A DNA stretch of 64,000 nt, taken from positions 6,076,001-6,140,000 of the forward strand of contig NC_060017.1 of NCBI RefSeq assembly GCF_021134715.1, written 5' to 3'. Source of the stretch: Daphnia pulex (lineage: Eukaryota; Arthropoda; Branchiopoda; Diplostraca; Daphniidae). Of the stretch, positions 49,901 through 61,600 are shown piece after piece. Position 1 is the stretch's first letter, and each line of letters starts with the position of its first letter. A program made the translations under genes and the position numbers. The notes below the pieces were generated by a model. That model did no database searches, was not told the DNA's origin, and saw only the letters and a program-made list of their open reading frames with translations.

Positions 49901-52900
49901 CCGATGGATCGGCGTTGGCCGTCTTGGCCACCGTCAGCAATTTGCCCGAGACGAGGGTGATGTTCTTGAGAGAAACGATCATCTGCGATCGGGTTTCAGT
50001 GTCCTTGGTCTGGCCGGCCATTTCCATGCCGACGTTCATCATGTAGCAGAACGAAGTGCTGTAAGTCTTGGATGCCCAGGCGAGGCGTGTGGGTGACTCT
50101 CGAGCCGTTCCGACAACTTCGCCGGCCGCGTCGTTCAAATCAGCCGCAGCGGAGCCCAACATCGTTTGCAGTTCGTGGTATGATTTGTCACTGCGAGGGT
50201 ATCGTTCGCCTTCCAATATTTCAGAGGCCGAATTGATCGAATTGATGGCCTCGTCCACGTCCTTCTGCCCAGGCAAGCACCCGGCGCACTTGCTCAAAGA
50301 TTGCGAGACGTCGCGGGCGATCTGAGTGACGCGTTGCTGGATGGCGATGTCTTGCGGATTGGTAGCGGCCGATCGGGCCTCCTCAATCAGAGTGATGGCC
50401 TGGACCACCACGTCTTTGGCGCTGTCGATGATCTTGTGCTGCTGTTCGGGTTGATCCGAAGTGGCGGCCACTCCACGAACGGCGTCCGTCAAATCCTGCA
50501 GGGCGACGGCCGTGCTACGAGCGGCCATTCCGGTGTGTTTCTCGTCGCCTTGATTCACGGCGGTCAACAACTGGGCCATGTTAGAACCGACCGCTTTAGA
50601 AGTGGCGCTAAACTGCTGGGCAGTGTTCTCGGCCGTCTCGCCAGGAAGGGGTTTCAATTTGGAAGCATCGACGGCTCCGCTGAAAGCATCCAGCTCATCC
50701 TTGAGGCCGTAGAGCATGTCCAATGCGGAATCGAGTTCCAGTGGACCGCAAGTGTCTCGAGCTTTGGTGACGGCCGTCCGCAGATCCGTCAGAGCCGTAG
50801 AGAACTGTTTGGAGCTGTTGTTCAACTGCATCGACGACGACGGGTCGTTGACGGTCGGCAGGGCCGTTTTGGCAGCCGCAACCATCGGGTTTCCGCTCTG
50901 GATGAACTCCTCGCTGGCGCTGATGAGGGCCAGTTGGGAAGCCGGTGATTCCGGATTGGCCAGAGTTCCCTTGACTCCTTGAACCAGTTTGGCGATTTGA
51001 TCGGCCACGGCTTTGCAAGCGGCCAGCAGTTGATCTTGGCTGGTCGGGTTCGAATTGTGCGGTCCTGCAGCCTGGGCAGCGGCGATCGATTGGGTGGCCG
51101 TGGCGGCCGCGTGTTTGGCCGCCGTTTCCAAACGCTTGATGACTTTCTTCTTGATAGCCTCGCCGGCCGCCGATTCGGCCGTGCCGCGAAGTTCTTCGGC
51201 AGCCTGTCGCAATTTGTGCTGTTGATTGGGGTCGTTGGGGCTGCTGGCGCAGGCCTTGGCCGCCTCCACCATCCGAGCCGTCGCCTCGGCCAGGGATCGG
51301 GCAGCGGCCAACAATCGCTGCTGCAATTCGGAATCGGGTAGAGCTTCCGCTTCTCCCTTGATGGCTTGAATCAGCTGGGCGGTAGCCTGGGCAAGAACGC
51401 GAGCCTGGCGCACCATTTCGGCGGCGTCACCTACAAAAAAATGGAATGGAATAAATTTTGATTGAAGTTTGCTGCCGAGTCATCTCAATTAGCCCCTGGA
51501 TGAATTGAATTATACCTTGGGCGGCAAAGAGGCGGTCCGAGGCGGCCAAAATGTTATCGACGGCCCCTTCGTGAACGCTCTCGGTGGCTCGATTGCGGCC
51601 CGTCCCTTCTTTGATGTGGGCCAGCAAATCATTGAGAGCCGATGCGACGTCCCCGGCCGCTTTCCTCAAATTGGCCTCCAATTTGTCATCGCGACACGTT
51701 TGCTGGCAGAGAGCGAGAATTCCCTCGACGGCGCGGGCCACTTCACGGGCCGCGTCAATCAAATGCTGTTGACAAGCCGGATCGCTGATGGTAGGCGCCA
51801 CGACCTTGGCACACGCCACCAGCTGCGAAGTGGCCAGGGCGCATTGCGTCGCTGCGGCAATCACCTGCTGACGCTCCGTCTCGTTGGGACAAGCGGCCGC
51901 CACGGCCTTGGCGTTGAGGACCAGGGCGGCCGTGGTGTTGGCCACGGCTTTGGCCAATCCCAGCAGCATATCCTGGAGTTCACGGCTCGAATTGTCTGCC
52001 TCTCCCAGCTGCTTCAGCAGGTCGTACGTGGTTTCGCCAACTTTGGAGGCGGCCGACAGCAGGTTCTGTCGCATCTATGACGGGTAATTTCTTTATTTAG
52101 TTTTTTAGTTTTCAAAGAAAAAAAAATGATTATCGCAGTTGACATGACTCGCAACTATGAACGGAGATGGCTGTCGTCTCTCGACATGCAATTCTCCTAC
52201 TATACCGGTGCCGTGAGCCTTGAGGGACGGCCACGTTGGCGTGTGTTGCCGCCGCCCATCGGTCGTTCTGGAAGCAACGACACTCGGAAATCGCTCAAAA
52301 CTTTGGGGGCATTCGACAACACGACATTGTGGAGCACACGACGATCGATACTGGAACCAGACACCGAAAGTCGATTTTCTTCCCCCTCTCTCTCTCTCAA
52401 TTTATTCTTTCTACGGGTTAGTCGACGTGGGATTTTCTCCGGCGATAACGTCGGCAACGACGAAAACCTCTGGGATTTCAAACTGCATTCCATTCTCTCT
52501 CTCTCTCTCTCTCTCTCTAGGCTTTCCCCCCTCCCGTTCGTTCGTCGCTGATCGTTACAATGTTTGACACGTCCCTAGCCGGGTCCGATGAGCAGAAAGA
52601 CACTACCGGGAAAGAAATGTACAAAATAAAAATAAAAGGCGAAACCCAAGAAGGTACTACTCCCGCCAGTGGAACATGGAAACGCTGGGTTTATAATAAG
52701 TGCACTTCTGGTAGTGCGGCTGCCGGAATTGGTTGACATCATTCGAGACGGCGGTGGCTGCAGCAGCCGAAGTCTTGTCGCCCAATTCGATTTTCTTCTT
52801 TCCCCACCGTCTCACAATTGTCGATATTAGATTCGAAAGGCGCGCGCGCAGCTCTCTGATCTGTCGTTAACTTTCTCTCTCAATCTCACTCTATGGCCCG

Positions 52901-55900
52901 CACCGTAAAAGACTCGTTAACTTTGAAAAAAGTCAACCTCTCGCAAGCAGCCGTGTGGGGATAAAAAGAAAAATAAATAATACTACTATCTGAATTCAAA
53001 ATGAAATGAAAACGGTAGAGCATTTACATTAACGGGCGCTTCTTTTGGCAAGCGTCGCCAACGGCGACGGCGTGAAATTTTCAACAACCTTCAAAAATAG
53101 ATTTCCGGAGTTGTGTTGATGTTGTGCAGCCTGTCCTCTTATCGTACCAGCGGAATCGTCGAGGCTGAAATTCTCACTCCAACCAAGTGGCAAGGGGATT
53201 GTGGAAAACCGCTTAAAAAACTATAATCGCTTTTTGATAGTCGGCGCTGCAGCCTAGGCGAGTCGCGCAGTATTAGCGGCGGTATTAATACTACTAACTA
53301 TTCCGTTTTTTTCACCCGCTAATATTTATGTGTTGCCTTTTTAACCGGCCCAAGACGAAATCGGTCGGAAACGGTTAGAGCTACAGACCCACGATATTCC
53401 CTCCCACATCCCATTTTGATTCGCCTCCTACTACCTCGTCAGGGGTAATGAGTTCCGCATGACGGCCCTTCTCCATTAACGAATTTTCCATTTTCAATCA
53501 TCTAAAATGCAGAGGGAGGGTGAAAGGTGGCCCTCCCTGCTGGCGGGCATTAACTATTCATCCAGTTCCGTCTAATAGGAAGACGGGCATCATTTGCAAC
53601 TGCAATATGAAGGAATCCGCCGTTGACGTGACACGGAGATGAATTATCGGATTGTTTCAACAAGAGCAGACGGCGAGGAAGGAACTTTGAGAGAGAATGG
53701 AGAGGAAGAAGAAAAAAAGAAGACGACGAGGCAGCAGGCGGGTTAATTATTGCCTACACGCCAGTTTACGCTCGACTGGTCAATGCGTGAGTCGGCGGGC
53801 TATACAACACACGTCCGCCTCTTCGCATCATTCTCTTGCTTCCCCCTTTGTTGTAGTCCATGTCAAAGCCGACACCGACACGATGATGATGACGAACGTA
53901 AAGGATGAGCCTAATGAGCCATTCAAACTTATATACCTCGCCGACTCGGCGAATGATAATTTTAAAAAACCGAGCGAATCGCAGAGAGAGAGAGGCAGGC
54001 GCCGGCACGATCGTAAAACAGCACAAAAGAAAAGATGAGATGTCAAAATTTTTGTTTTACATTGTTGTTCTCGGGTTTGGCGGCATCCAGCAGGTCGGAG
54101 AAGGCCTTGCAGAGTCGACGCGTAGCGTCCATGAGCCGGTCGTCGTGCTCCTCGCCTTCCATCAAAGCAGAGATGAGCTTGACGCCTTTGGCCATTTCCG
54201 GCAAGTTGGACGAGATGGTCGATATGGCCGCACCCACAGCTTGGTGGTCCACATCCTCCGGCGGGCCTGCATCCGGAACAAAAGGTGAAAATTGAAAAAT
54301 ATGCTGAACCGAGCACAGAAGAATGCAAAGGGGAAAAATATCGATAACAAAAACCGTACCCGAAGTGAGTGTGATGACGCTGGCCGTGGCCGCATTCATG
54401 GCGGCAATTTGGGACGACACATTCTGCTTGTTCGTGTCCAGCTGATTCTGTTTCCACTTCAACGAGGCCTGCAATAAAACAGCAGCGACACACAAAGTCA
54501 AAACTTTTGGCCTCGTAAAATTTAGAAACGAAGGGGGGAAGACAAGATTGTTCAAACTTACGGGATCGGTTCCCAAGTCGGGCACTTGCAATTTCGTATC
54601 GAGAATGCGCTCGGCCTCTTCGACGGCCTTCTGACCCTCGCTGATGGTACTGATGAGCGCTCGCTGCGGCTCCGTCAACACGCTCGTCACCTTCGGCTGC
54701 TGGACCTAGAGTTGCCCGAGAGTTGCACACAACACAATCCAATTCGTTATTGTACAATACTAGTCATCAAGTCGTCGTCTGCACAACTAACACGGGGGAG
54801 GAGGAGGAAAAAAAAGAGAGAAAGGGAACGAAAGAAAAATAGTGACTACCCCTAGCCAAGAAAAGAAAAGAAATGTACACACAACCTTAACGACAATGGC
54901 CTATTCCCACCCGTCTACTGAACCGTATTGCATGCCCGCTTCGAACAACCACTAGGTCATATACTCAGCACACACACGCACACAACACAGACGCACTTTC
55001 TTATTTTTTTTTTTTTTTGTTTCCCCCCTCTCTACCTTCCCAGTCCCGACAGTAGCAACACAATAGCCATTCAGCAACTTCTCATTCTCTTTGCCTCGAC
55101 TTCCATCTCTTTTTTTTTCTACCAGACGGCCATTAATTGAGCGATTGTGTTGGTGGTGGTGGTGTGGTGGTACGCCATTTCACCTCGGCGCCGGGAGCTC
55201 CTCAAACTTCTCTCTGCCAGAGCCATTCACGCAGGGGGGCCATTGACCTTCTACGCTCACACATATCCGCAGAGAACACTTTCCCTCAATGAAGTGGAAG
55301 GTAAGTAGCGGTGAAAGGGCAACGTTGAGACAAAAAAATAAAAAAATAAAAAAGAGAGAGAAGATTCAAGTCGAAATGTTTCCAACTTAAACTTTCCTCG
55401 CCAATTTTTCAGACTGAAATTTTTCACGAGCGGTAATTGAATCAAGAAATGGGAAAAAGGTGTTTGCCGTGGCAATAAACGCCCCCTTTGCGATATGCAC
55501 ACAAACGCTTAAAGGGCAACGGGAGTGAGTAAGTAAAGACTAAGTAGCAAACAAAACACGAATAAAAAAAAAGGCAAAGTATACCTACGTACTTTGTATG
55601 CTTTTGGAGTTGGTAGGTAGGAGCAAGAAGTGGATAGGGGAAAAGGTTTTTGGGGTTTTTATTTTTATTTTCACGATTGATCCAATCGATCGTGAAAAAA
55701 ACCAACAGAACAGACACACGGAGAGAAGAGGGGGCCGCGTGAAAGGAAAGAAGAGAAAAGACAAAATAACGTTACACTCCAGTTAGTAAGGACCGAATCC
55801 CGCTCTCTCATCATTTGCGAGAGAAGCGAGAGATGAGAACACTCGGCGAAGACAACTAGCAACAACAACCACAACACTCAAAGCGAGGGGGAGCGAAAGG

Positions 55901-58666
55901 AAAAAAAGAAAAACCCGATACTTTCTAATCATTTTAAAATATAAATAAAACTAGAATGTTTTTTTCGTTTTCTTCTTGGGTTGGAAGAAATCGAGGGCAG
56001 AAAATCAGAAGAAAAAAATGAAACGAACCAGGAGAAGGAGGAGGAGGAGAAAATAATAGTAATAATAAAAAAACGGTAATGAAAAAAAAGAAAAAACTAC
56101 TGTAGACAAACTCACCGTGGGTGGTGCGTGAGCAACGGTAGCCAGACCTTGCAACGTGGGCAACTGGGGCGGCTGTGTTTGCCCGACGTCGTACTTTTGG
56201 GGCACTGGGATATGCGTGTTTCGGGAGAGTGGATGGGGGATGGAAAGAGAAAACAACAACAAAAAATAACAAAATTTTCAATGAAATTATAAAACAATAA
56301 TAAAAAAGAAAACTAATTATGTGCCAAATTAATTCTCTTTTTTTGTTTTTACGTGATCAAATGTAACGAGTCGAAAGAAAAAGGTGTTTCGCAAATTAAA
56401 AATCGTCGAAATTGGGAACGTGCTAGTAGGAATTTTAACGTGAAGTTAAGTCAAAAGAACTCACCATCAGCAGCTCGAACAATGGCCGGTTTGGCCACGG
56501 ATTCCGTCTGGACTTTGCCGCTCTTGATGCCGGACCCGGCAGTATGTTGGACAATTGTCGCTCTAAACAAATGGGAAAGCAAAATAGTTAGCACCTTCGT
56601 CCGCTTCACACTCCTCTCAAAGTCAATTGAATTTTTACTTGAATGGAGAAACGCTGTCCTCCACAATGTTTGATCCTTCATCTCCTTCGATACCGAAATG
56701 ATCCTTGGCTTGTTTCTGCGCAAGAAACAAAATTGATTAATTAAGATAATTAAAAAGGTCGATTCGATTTCAGGATTGCAAACCTTCTTGAGGATAATGT
56801 CGATGTATCCGGCAATCAGCTGTGAGATTTGTTCACCTTCGGTCGTCTGAACCGAATAGTACTGATCCGAGTAGTCGCCGAAATCGAGCGTAAAAGTGTT
56901 GGGCGAAGCGGCCCATCGGCGCACCGTCGTCAACGGCCATACTTTCAGGATCTCCTTGGTTCGTTCGTCGAGGCGCAGGACTGAGTCTTTGGTCACGCCC
57001 AGAAGGCGCGGAGCCAATTTGTTTTTACCTTTCATTTTTTCCTAGAAAAACCAGCCCGAAAATATGTTGATATTCGTTTGAGTGTAAGAAAGAGAAGCCG
57101 AGAAATTCTTAAATTAGTTCTACCTTGACCAAAAAAAAGGTAACACCATAGGTGCTCAATGAGCGGGCCGTTTTGACGTAGGCCACTTTGGATTCGATTT
57201 CAGACAGTCCGTTGTGCTTCCTGTGCTCGCCAAAGACCTTCTTCTCAACGCCTTTGACTTTCATGTACGACTGTGGAAGAAACTCCTTCAAACTGCAGAG
57301 GATTTTAGAAAAAGAAATCAATCCATCAGTATGCAGGACAAAATTAACCCCAAAAAAGAAGAAGATGGGACTGACTCTAAGAAGCCGGGCTTGTGCTTGG
57401 ATTCGATATAGTCTCCGAACTGGGCCTGGCACTGGATCCCGGCGAATTCGCAGGCTTTGTCCAACGTGACGGGATGAGTGCCATTGAGAATCGAGTCACG
57501 CGCTTGGACAAAGAGCAAGTTCAGCTGGACAGGGTCGCGCGAGTCCACGTTGCCGTCCGAGAAAAAGTACTTGCGACGCAGTAACACCGTTTCGCTCTCA
57601 TCGATGCCTTGCTCGCGCAGCGTCTTCGAATGGTCCACCCAATTCACTATTCCGGGAATAAGAGCCGGGCCATAAAAAAACCCCCAAATAATAACATATT
57701 ATTAGAAATAAAAATGCAAGGTGGTGCCGACAAAAATAAATAAAAAGGTGCCGGAGCATCTCCCCCCAAAAAAGGAAGAAAATAAAATAAAATAAAAATC
57801 TTTTTCCCCTCCACTCACGTTCGTCGTCGGTTTTGATTTTCTTCTTGAGTTGTTCCATCTTCTGATCGCGTGGCTCCTTCTCCTCCTTCTTGCGCCGCAG
57901 GGTCAGCGTCCCGAAATTGGGTTTGTTTTCCGCCTCCTCCTCTAGGTTCTCACGCACCAACGAGTACTCGTCGTGATTGGTGATTCCTAAAGACAGGCCC
58001 GGCAGACAGATGGACAGACATACGTAAGTTTGGGTTCGTGATTTTAAAGGGGGGTTTCCCTCTCCGAGGATTATGTCGAAGAGAGAAGATATGATACTTG
58101 TTAATTTGTGTTTGCGCTGGATGTAACGTACCGATTTTAGTGCAAATGACCACCATCAAATTAGTGACGGGCTGACTGTCATCCACCAACATCGTCTTGA
58201 CTGTGCCGTCCAACATGCGGACTTTGAGGGTCCTCATCTTTCGGCGGTATTCCAGCAAATCCTGAAAGTTCAAGAGACACGGACATGAAAGTTTGATGGG
58301 TGGATGATTGATGGATGGAATGATTAAACGTAAACGTACCCCAGTGCGGAGAACGTAGTAGCCCAAATTGCGGCCAGGTTCTAACCAAATGCCTTTTTTG
58401 GGATCCTCATCGGCCAGGAAAAGGCCGTAATCTTTAGCTGCAAGTTGCACAAAAGGAAAAATAGTGAATAAATAAAAACCAAATACGGGACTGAAGAGAT
58501 AAAAAAGAGAAAAAGTTTCAATGGACTTACGTTGTCCGAGATTAGCTTCGGTAATCTTGTCACGGATGACGCGGCAGGCATCGTAGACGGCCGTGTTGGG
58601 ATCGAACTGCATCGTCTTGACCACATCCTTCTCGACGATGCTGATCTTGAGCGATATCGACGCCAT
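40948..58666 (-). CDS. rhea: Talin (rhea), integrin-actin adaptor
   Basis: Thirty coding exons close in one 2797-aa frame. In transcript order: 58531-58666, 58340-58437, 58132-58261, 57819-57986, 57376-57646, 57124-57292, 56784-57041, 56639-56715, 56465-56562, 56116-56204, 54562-54705, 54360-54468, 54061-54266, 51516-52074, 49467-51430, 49010-49400, 48553-48935, 48302-48472, 48067-48234, 47901-47999, 47556-47825, 47133-47486, 46936-47061, 44854-44970, 44564-44749, 44257-44479, 42689-42816, 42271-42396, 41849-42195, 40948-41776. The head has F0-F3 FERM domains (about 1-410), with VKTMQFDPNTAVYDACR in F0 and RWAASPNTFTLDFGDYSDQY in F3, which binds the integrin beta tail. A linker and the helical rod follow, then R13 I/LWEQ actin-binding (about 2322-2520; TDWEDPEDPTVIAENELLG) and the dimerisation helix MVGGIAQEI. 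A Ser/Gln-rich tail of ~225 residues ends the protein, which is longer than vertebrate talin and close to Drosophila rhea. The start is the first ATG after an in-frame TGA. Confidence 0.96.
42528..42604 (-). ncRNA. mir-190: mir-190 microRNA precursor in a talin intron
   Basis: On the minus strand, in the intron 42397-42688 between talin coding exons 27 and 28, the sequence AGATATGTTTGATATTC begins at 42597 and runs on to about 42574. It matches conserved animal miR-190-5p over its visible length. It folds with a 3' arm, starting near 42557 with CAACCAGATATCAGACATAT, to give a stem of ~30 bp with a loop of ~16 nt. The stem is extended by flanking GCTGTAA (42602-42596) and TTACAGC (42535-42529). 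miR-190 is known to sit in talin introns in Drosophila and vertebrates (TLN2), so host gene, strand and sequence all agree. It is presumably processed from the talin transcript. Confidence 0.95.
42817..44256 (-). other. Talin intron between coding exons 26 and 27
   Basis: A 1.44 kb intron, unusually long for this gene, split with one nucleotide of the codon on the 5' side. It contains the cassette exon candidate at 43850-43903 and poly-purine tracts around 43320-43420. Nothing else of note. Confidence 0.6.
43850..43903 (-). CDS. Candidate talin cassette exon (54 nt)
   Basis: Within the 1.44 kb talin intron 42817-44256, minus-strand CCCTTGTAG precedes 43903 and a consensus GTGAGT follows 43850. 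The 54 nt between them are open. They keep phase (one nucleotide from the previous exon, one passed on) and would insert VTSSCEDYGPWRTSQYRF between ILKG and TDWEDPEDP, directly before the I/LWEQ domain. A second acceptor (GAAG before 43885) would give an in-frame 36-nt version. Vertebrate talins have no insert at this point that I know of. The main talin frame closes without it, so if real it is optional. Confidence 0.4.
45904..46011 (-). CDS. Candidate alternative terminal exon of talin
   Basis: On the minus strand, CTATTCCACAG is followed at 46011 by an open frame of 35 codons ending in TGA at 45906-45904. The phase (0) matches the preceding talin exon 46936-47061. The predicted join ...DSAK then YPADDAEPVPSDWL... 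ends ...DSDYAEH. Codons are GC-rich and unlike the AT-rich intron around them. No donor follows the stop, but AATAAA lies at 45542-45537, about 360 nt on. The resulting protein would be ~2181 aa, keeping the FERM head and most of the rod but lacking R13 I/LWEQ, the dimerisation helix and the tail. It could instead be a stop-containing exon used for regulation, or chance. Confidence 0.45.
   Translation of the reverse strand, partial: YPADDAEPVPSDWLISDQEEELIRLLIVDSDYAEH
46290..46388. repeat. Imperfect inverted repeat (long hairpin)
   Basis: GAATCCAGGGTTGGATT at 46290-46306 pairs with AATCCAACCCTCGATTC at 46372-46388, with one mismatch. The stem continues through GGT/ACC. A terminal hairpin, TTTGATC-TGGT-GATCAAA, lies at 46338-46355. 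It could be a MITE remnant or a structured RNA. No known microRNA was recognised in it. Confidence 0.5.
52075..54060 (-). other. Talin intron between coding exons 13 and 14
   Basis: A 1.99 kb phase-0 intron with a CT run at about 52494-52518. A plus-strand open frame at 52126-52551 contains this run and has no domain. No other feature was found. Confidence 0.5.
52494..52518. repeat. CT microsatellite in talin intron
   Basis: About 12 CT units between talin coding exons 13 and 14. Confidence 0.9.
54706..56115 (-). other. Talin intron between coding exons 10 and 11
   Basis: A 1.41 kb phase-0 intron that interrupts the linker between the FERM head and the rod. It is rich in CA and purine tracts. 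I saw no convincing alternative exon. Confidence 0.5.
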
Positions 58667-61600
58667 GGCGTCGGATGTTTCAGGACTTTCGTCCGCTTCC
58701 GCCGCTTCCTTTTCTCCTTCTTCACGTCAGCCGGCTCCCCCTGCAAACAAAGTCAAAACGGCTAAAGTTAATCAGTTGAAGACCATCTGAAGAAATTGGC
58801 GGGTCAGCGAGAAAAACGAGCGTCCCAATTCCAGGGAAACGAGTCTGAAAGGGGGAAATAAAGAGGAGCACAGGAGAAAACGGGACAAGAAAGGAGAGAG
58901 GCCCACAAAACTCTCTTACTCGAGGAAATAGAAAGGATCCCCCTTTTTTCCTTTGCTTGGCCGTCGTTTTTGTGGGCAGCTTCCTGATAGGATCGGACCC
59001 AATCAGTGGCCTTTGCGGGCTCAAGTGTCATCGCCATCGAGTGGAATGACTTTGGCCGGCGACAAATGTTCTGGCAAATAACCGGTGCAACGGGAGCCAA
59101 AGCAGAGCCTTGTGCTGCTGCTGCTGTGAAGCAGCTCGGAAAGAAGTGGGCACATTGCCGGACTTGGGAGGAACGATGGATAGAGACAAGAGGACCTCGA
59201 TCGGTCAACACTTGGTGCGTCACTGAACTCCAAGCCGGCCCGACTTGATGCTTTTTTTCTCTCCGTCGACCATCTACACATAGTCTCCTGGATGAGGAGC
59301 AGCAGCACAGCATCTCTCACTCATGCGCTCCTGGTCCCAAAAACCTCCCCGTCCTCCTCTTCGTCGTCCAGCCTCCCCGCACGAGTCATTCCGGCTCCTG
59401 CTGCTGCTGCTGTTCCTTTTTTTATGTTTTCCAGTTTCCCTTTCGTTCCACTTGCCCAGGCGCAAGTAGATATACGCGAGCTAGGAGTGTAGTATACTAT
59501 AAACCCAACGTAGTTTCCTCCTCCTCCTCCTCCTCCACCCCAACCTCCTTACCCATACAGATCATTCAATACATCTCCTCTCTTTTTACTCTTCATCCTT
59601 CCTTTACTAACTCCCCCTCCCCCTTTTTTTTCTTCCTTCCTTCCTTCCTCTTTTCGATTCCGTTCCCGTTTCTCACGAAACCACTCTCCTTCCTTTTCCC
59701 GTTTTTCTTCTTCTTTTTCTCCTTTTCTTTTGCCTCTAGACGGATGTCGTATTGACACAGTTGCGCCCCCCCCCCATGTTTGCCAGCTCAGCCCCAGCAG
59801 CAGCGGCAGCATCAACCGCAACAACAGTCACACAAGAGAAAGAGCCGATTCGTAGAGGTAAATAAGACCTAATTCAATTAGAGGAGAGTTTCCTCAGAAA
59901 ATAGGAAAATAAATAAATGAGAAAGAAGGAAAAAAAGAGGCCAATTCAATTCAATCGACGCAACAACAAGGGAAACATCGAATTGCGATACTTCAATCCC
60001 AACTCTCTTCCGCAGCGGAAGACGAAAAATGAAGGTGTCAAGTAAATCTAACCACCAACCCCCAGTAAAAAAAAGTCTAGTTATCCGCTTTGACTTTGTA
60101 TGTAGATTTATTTTTTCTTCCTGGATGACGGAATAGGATTGGGATGAGCCCAAAAGATAAGGAGAAAGATGGGCTATCCATCCATCGCCAATGATTCTAT
60201 AGCCCTTACCCCTATTTTCGTCGTGCCCAATTTCTTTATCGCTGGATCGATCCGTTTTGGGGGGGGGGGGATGGCTGGATTGGTCTGCGAGGTTGATTGC
60301 CTGCCGTCAAGCTAACACACAGTGCACAACAAACAAGAAAAGATAAGAGTCCCCCCAACGTTGCCACTCGTTTCAGCGGAGGGGGGGATCGACAATCGAC
60401 GAACAAGGCGAGTCAATTAGGAACTTTCTTTGCCGATTCATTCCTACGCTTTTTGTTTCCTTTATTGCGTAACACACACAAACAGGTACGCCTCAATCAA
60501 TAAACGAAAGCGTACGATATCACAATACAACCCCAAAAAAAATAAGTACTCGCAAGGCATATAATACCCAGTCAAAAATAGATAAGAAATCGTATTTGGA
60601 TGGCCAAAAAGCTTTGACAAAATAACCTACGGTACGTGATTGAATTGCGTACCCAAAAGAACGGGGGATTCCAACCAATCAACCGCCGCTGCAGGAAAAG
60701 TAAAAAAAAAATTGTGATCCTCTCAAATAAAAAAATATGTTGTCGACTATTGCGTGTGCTTTCATGCTCCAGAATCAATTTGAAAAATGCCACCATAGAC
60801 AAGAAAAAATCTGGGAAGAAAAAAAAAATAAAACTATCTTTACATTCCGCCCTTGTACCTACGACATTCAGTCGATGATGATGATAATGTTCCATGTGTG
60901 TGTGTACTACTATTCCTATAGGGGGGAGGAAGAAAAAAAAAAGCTTCCTTTTGTTCCCTTCCCCCCTACGATGATTCAATCAAACGCACGTCAACGGCAC
61001 GTCCGCCACCTCCTATTCCTCTCCACTGAGTAGAGAAGAAGAAGAAGACAAACTTTTTCTTTTCGGTCGTCATAGTAGAGGAGGTGAGTTAAGGAGAAAA
61101 AAGTTGTTCCGTCTTTTTTCTTTTAAGCCTTTCCCACATAGGTTGATAGGGGGGGGGGGGGTGTTTGAATAGGAAGTGATCATGATAGATGTTGCCGCCG
61201 TCATCCACGCCTCACTTGACGTCTTATTCAGCTTCGGCCGACTTTTTCTTCTTGGAAAAATTTGTCTTTGTCCCATTTGACAATTCAACAAAAGTCGCAA
61301 AATGCGATTGTGTCTTTATAACATTCATCACTGGGAGGAGTCTCTGCTACCGTCATTAAAATTACCGAATTTCTCTGCTAATTGTGTTGACATTGAAAGA
61401 TGACGTAGGCGCTCGAAGCGAAAGTTCACGTAACTTTTGACAAATGGCGACACCGTAGTACACAGCAGCCTTTCATTCCCGGACAAGAGATATTATCGAT
61501 CGATCGATGTTGTTTGGGCGTGGTTTTCTTACTCTTTTGTATGTTTTTATGTTTTTTTCCTGTTGGGGGGAAAAACCCCCTGGTGACTTACGACCTACCC

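Noticed and set aside
52126..52551. 141-codon plus-strand frame in a talin intron
   Set aside because: It contains the CT microsatellite translated as Ser/Leu repeats and has no domain or splice logic.
58804..59313. 169-codon minus frame upstream of talin
   Set aside because: Its translation has no domain and it has no splice partner that I could find; talin 5' UTR splicing passes through this area.
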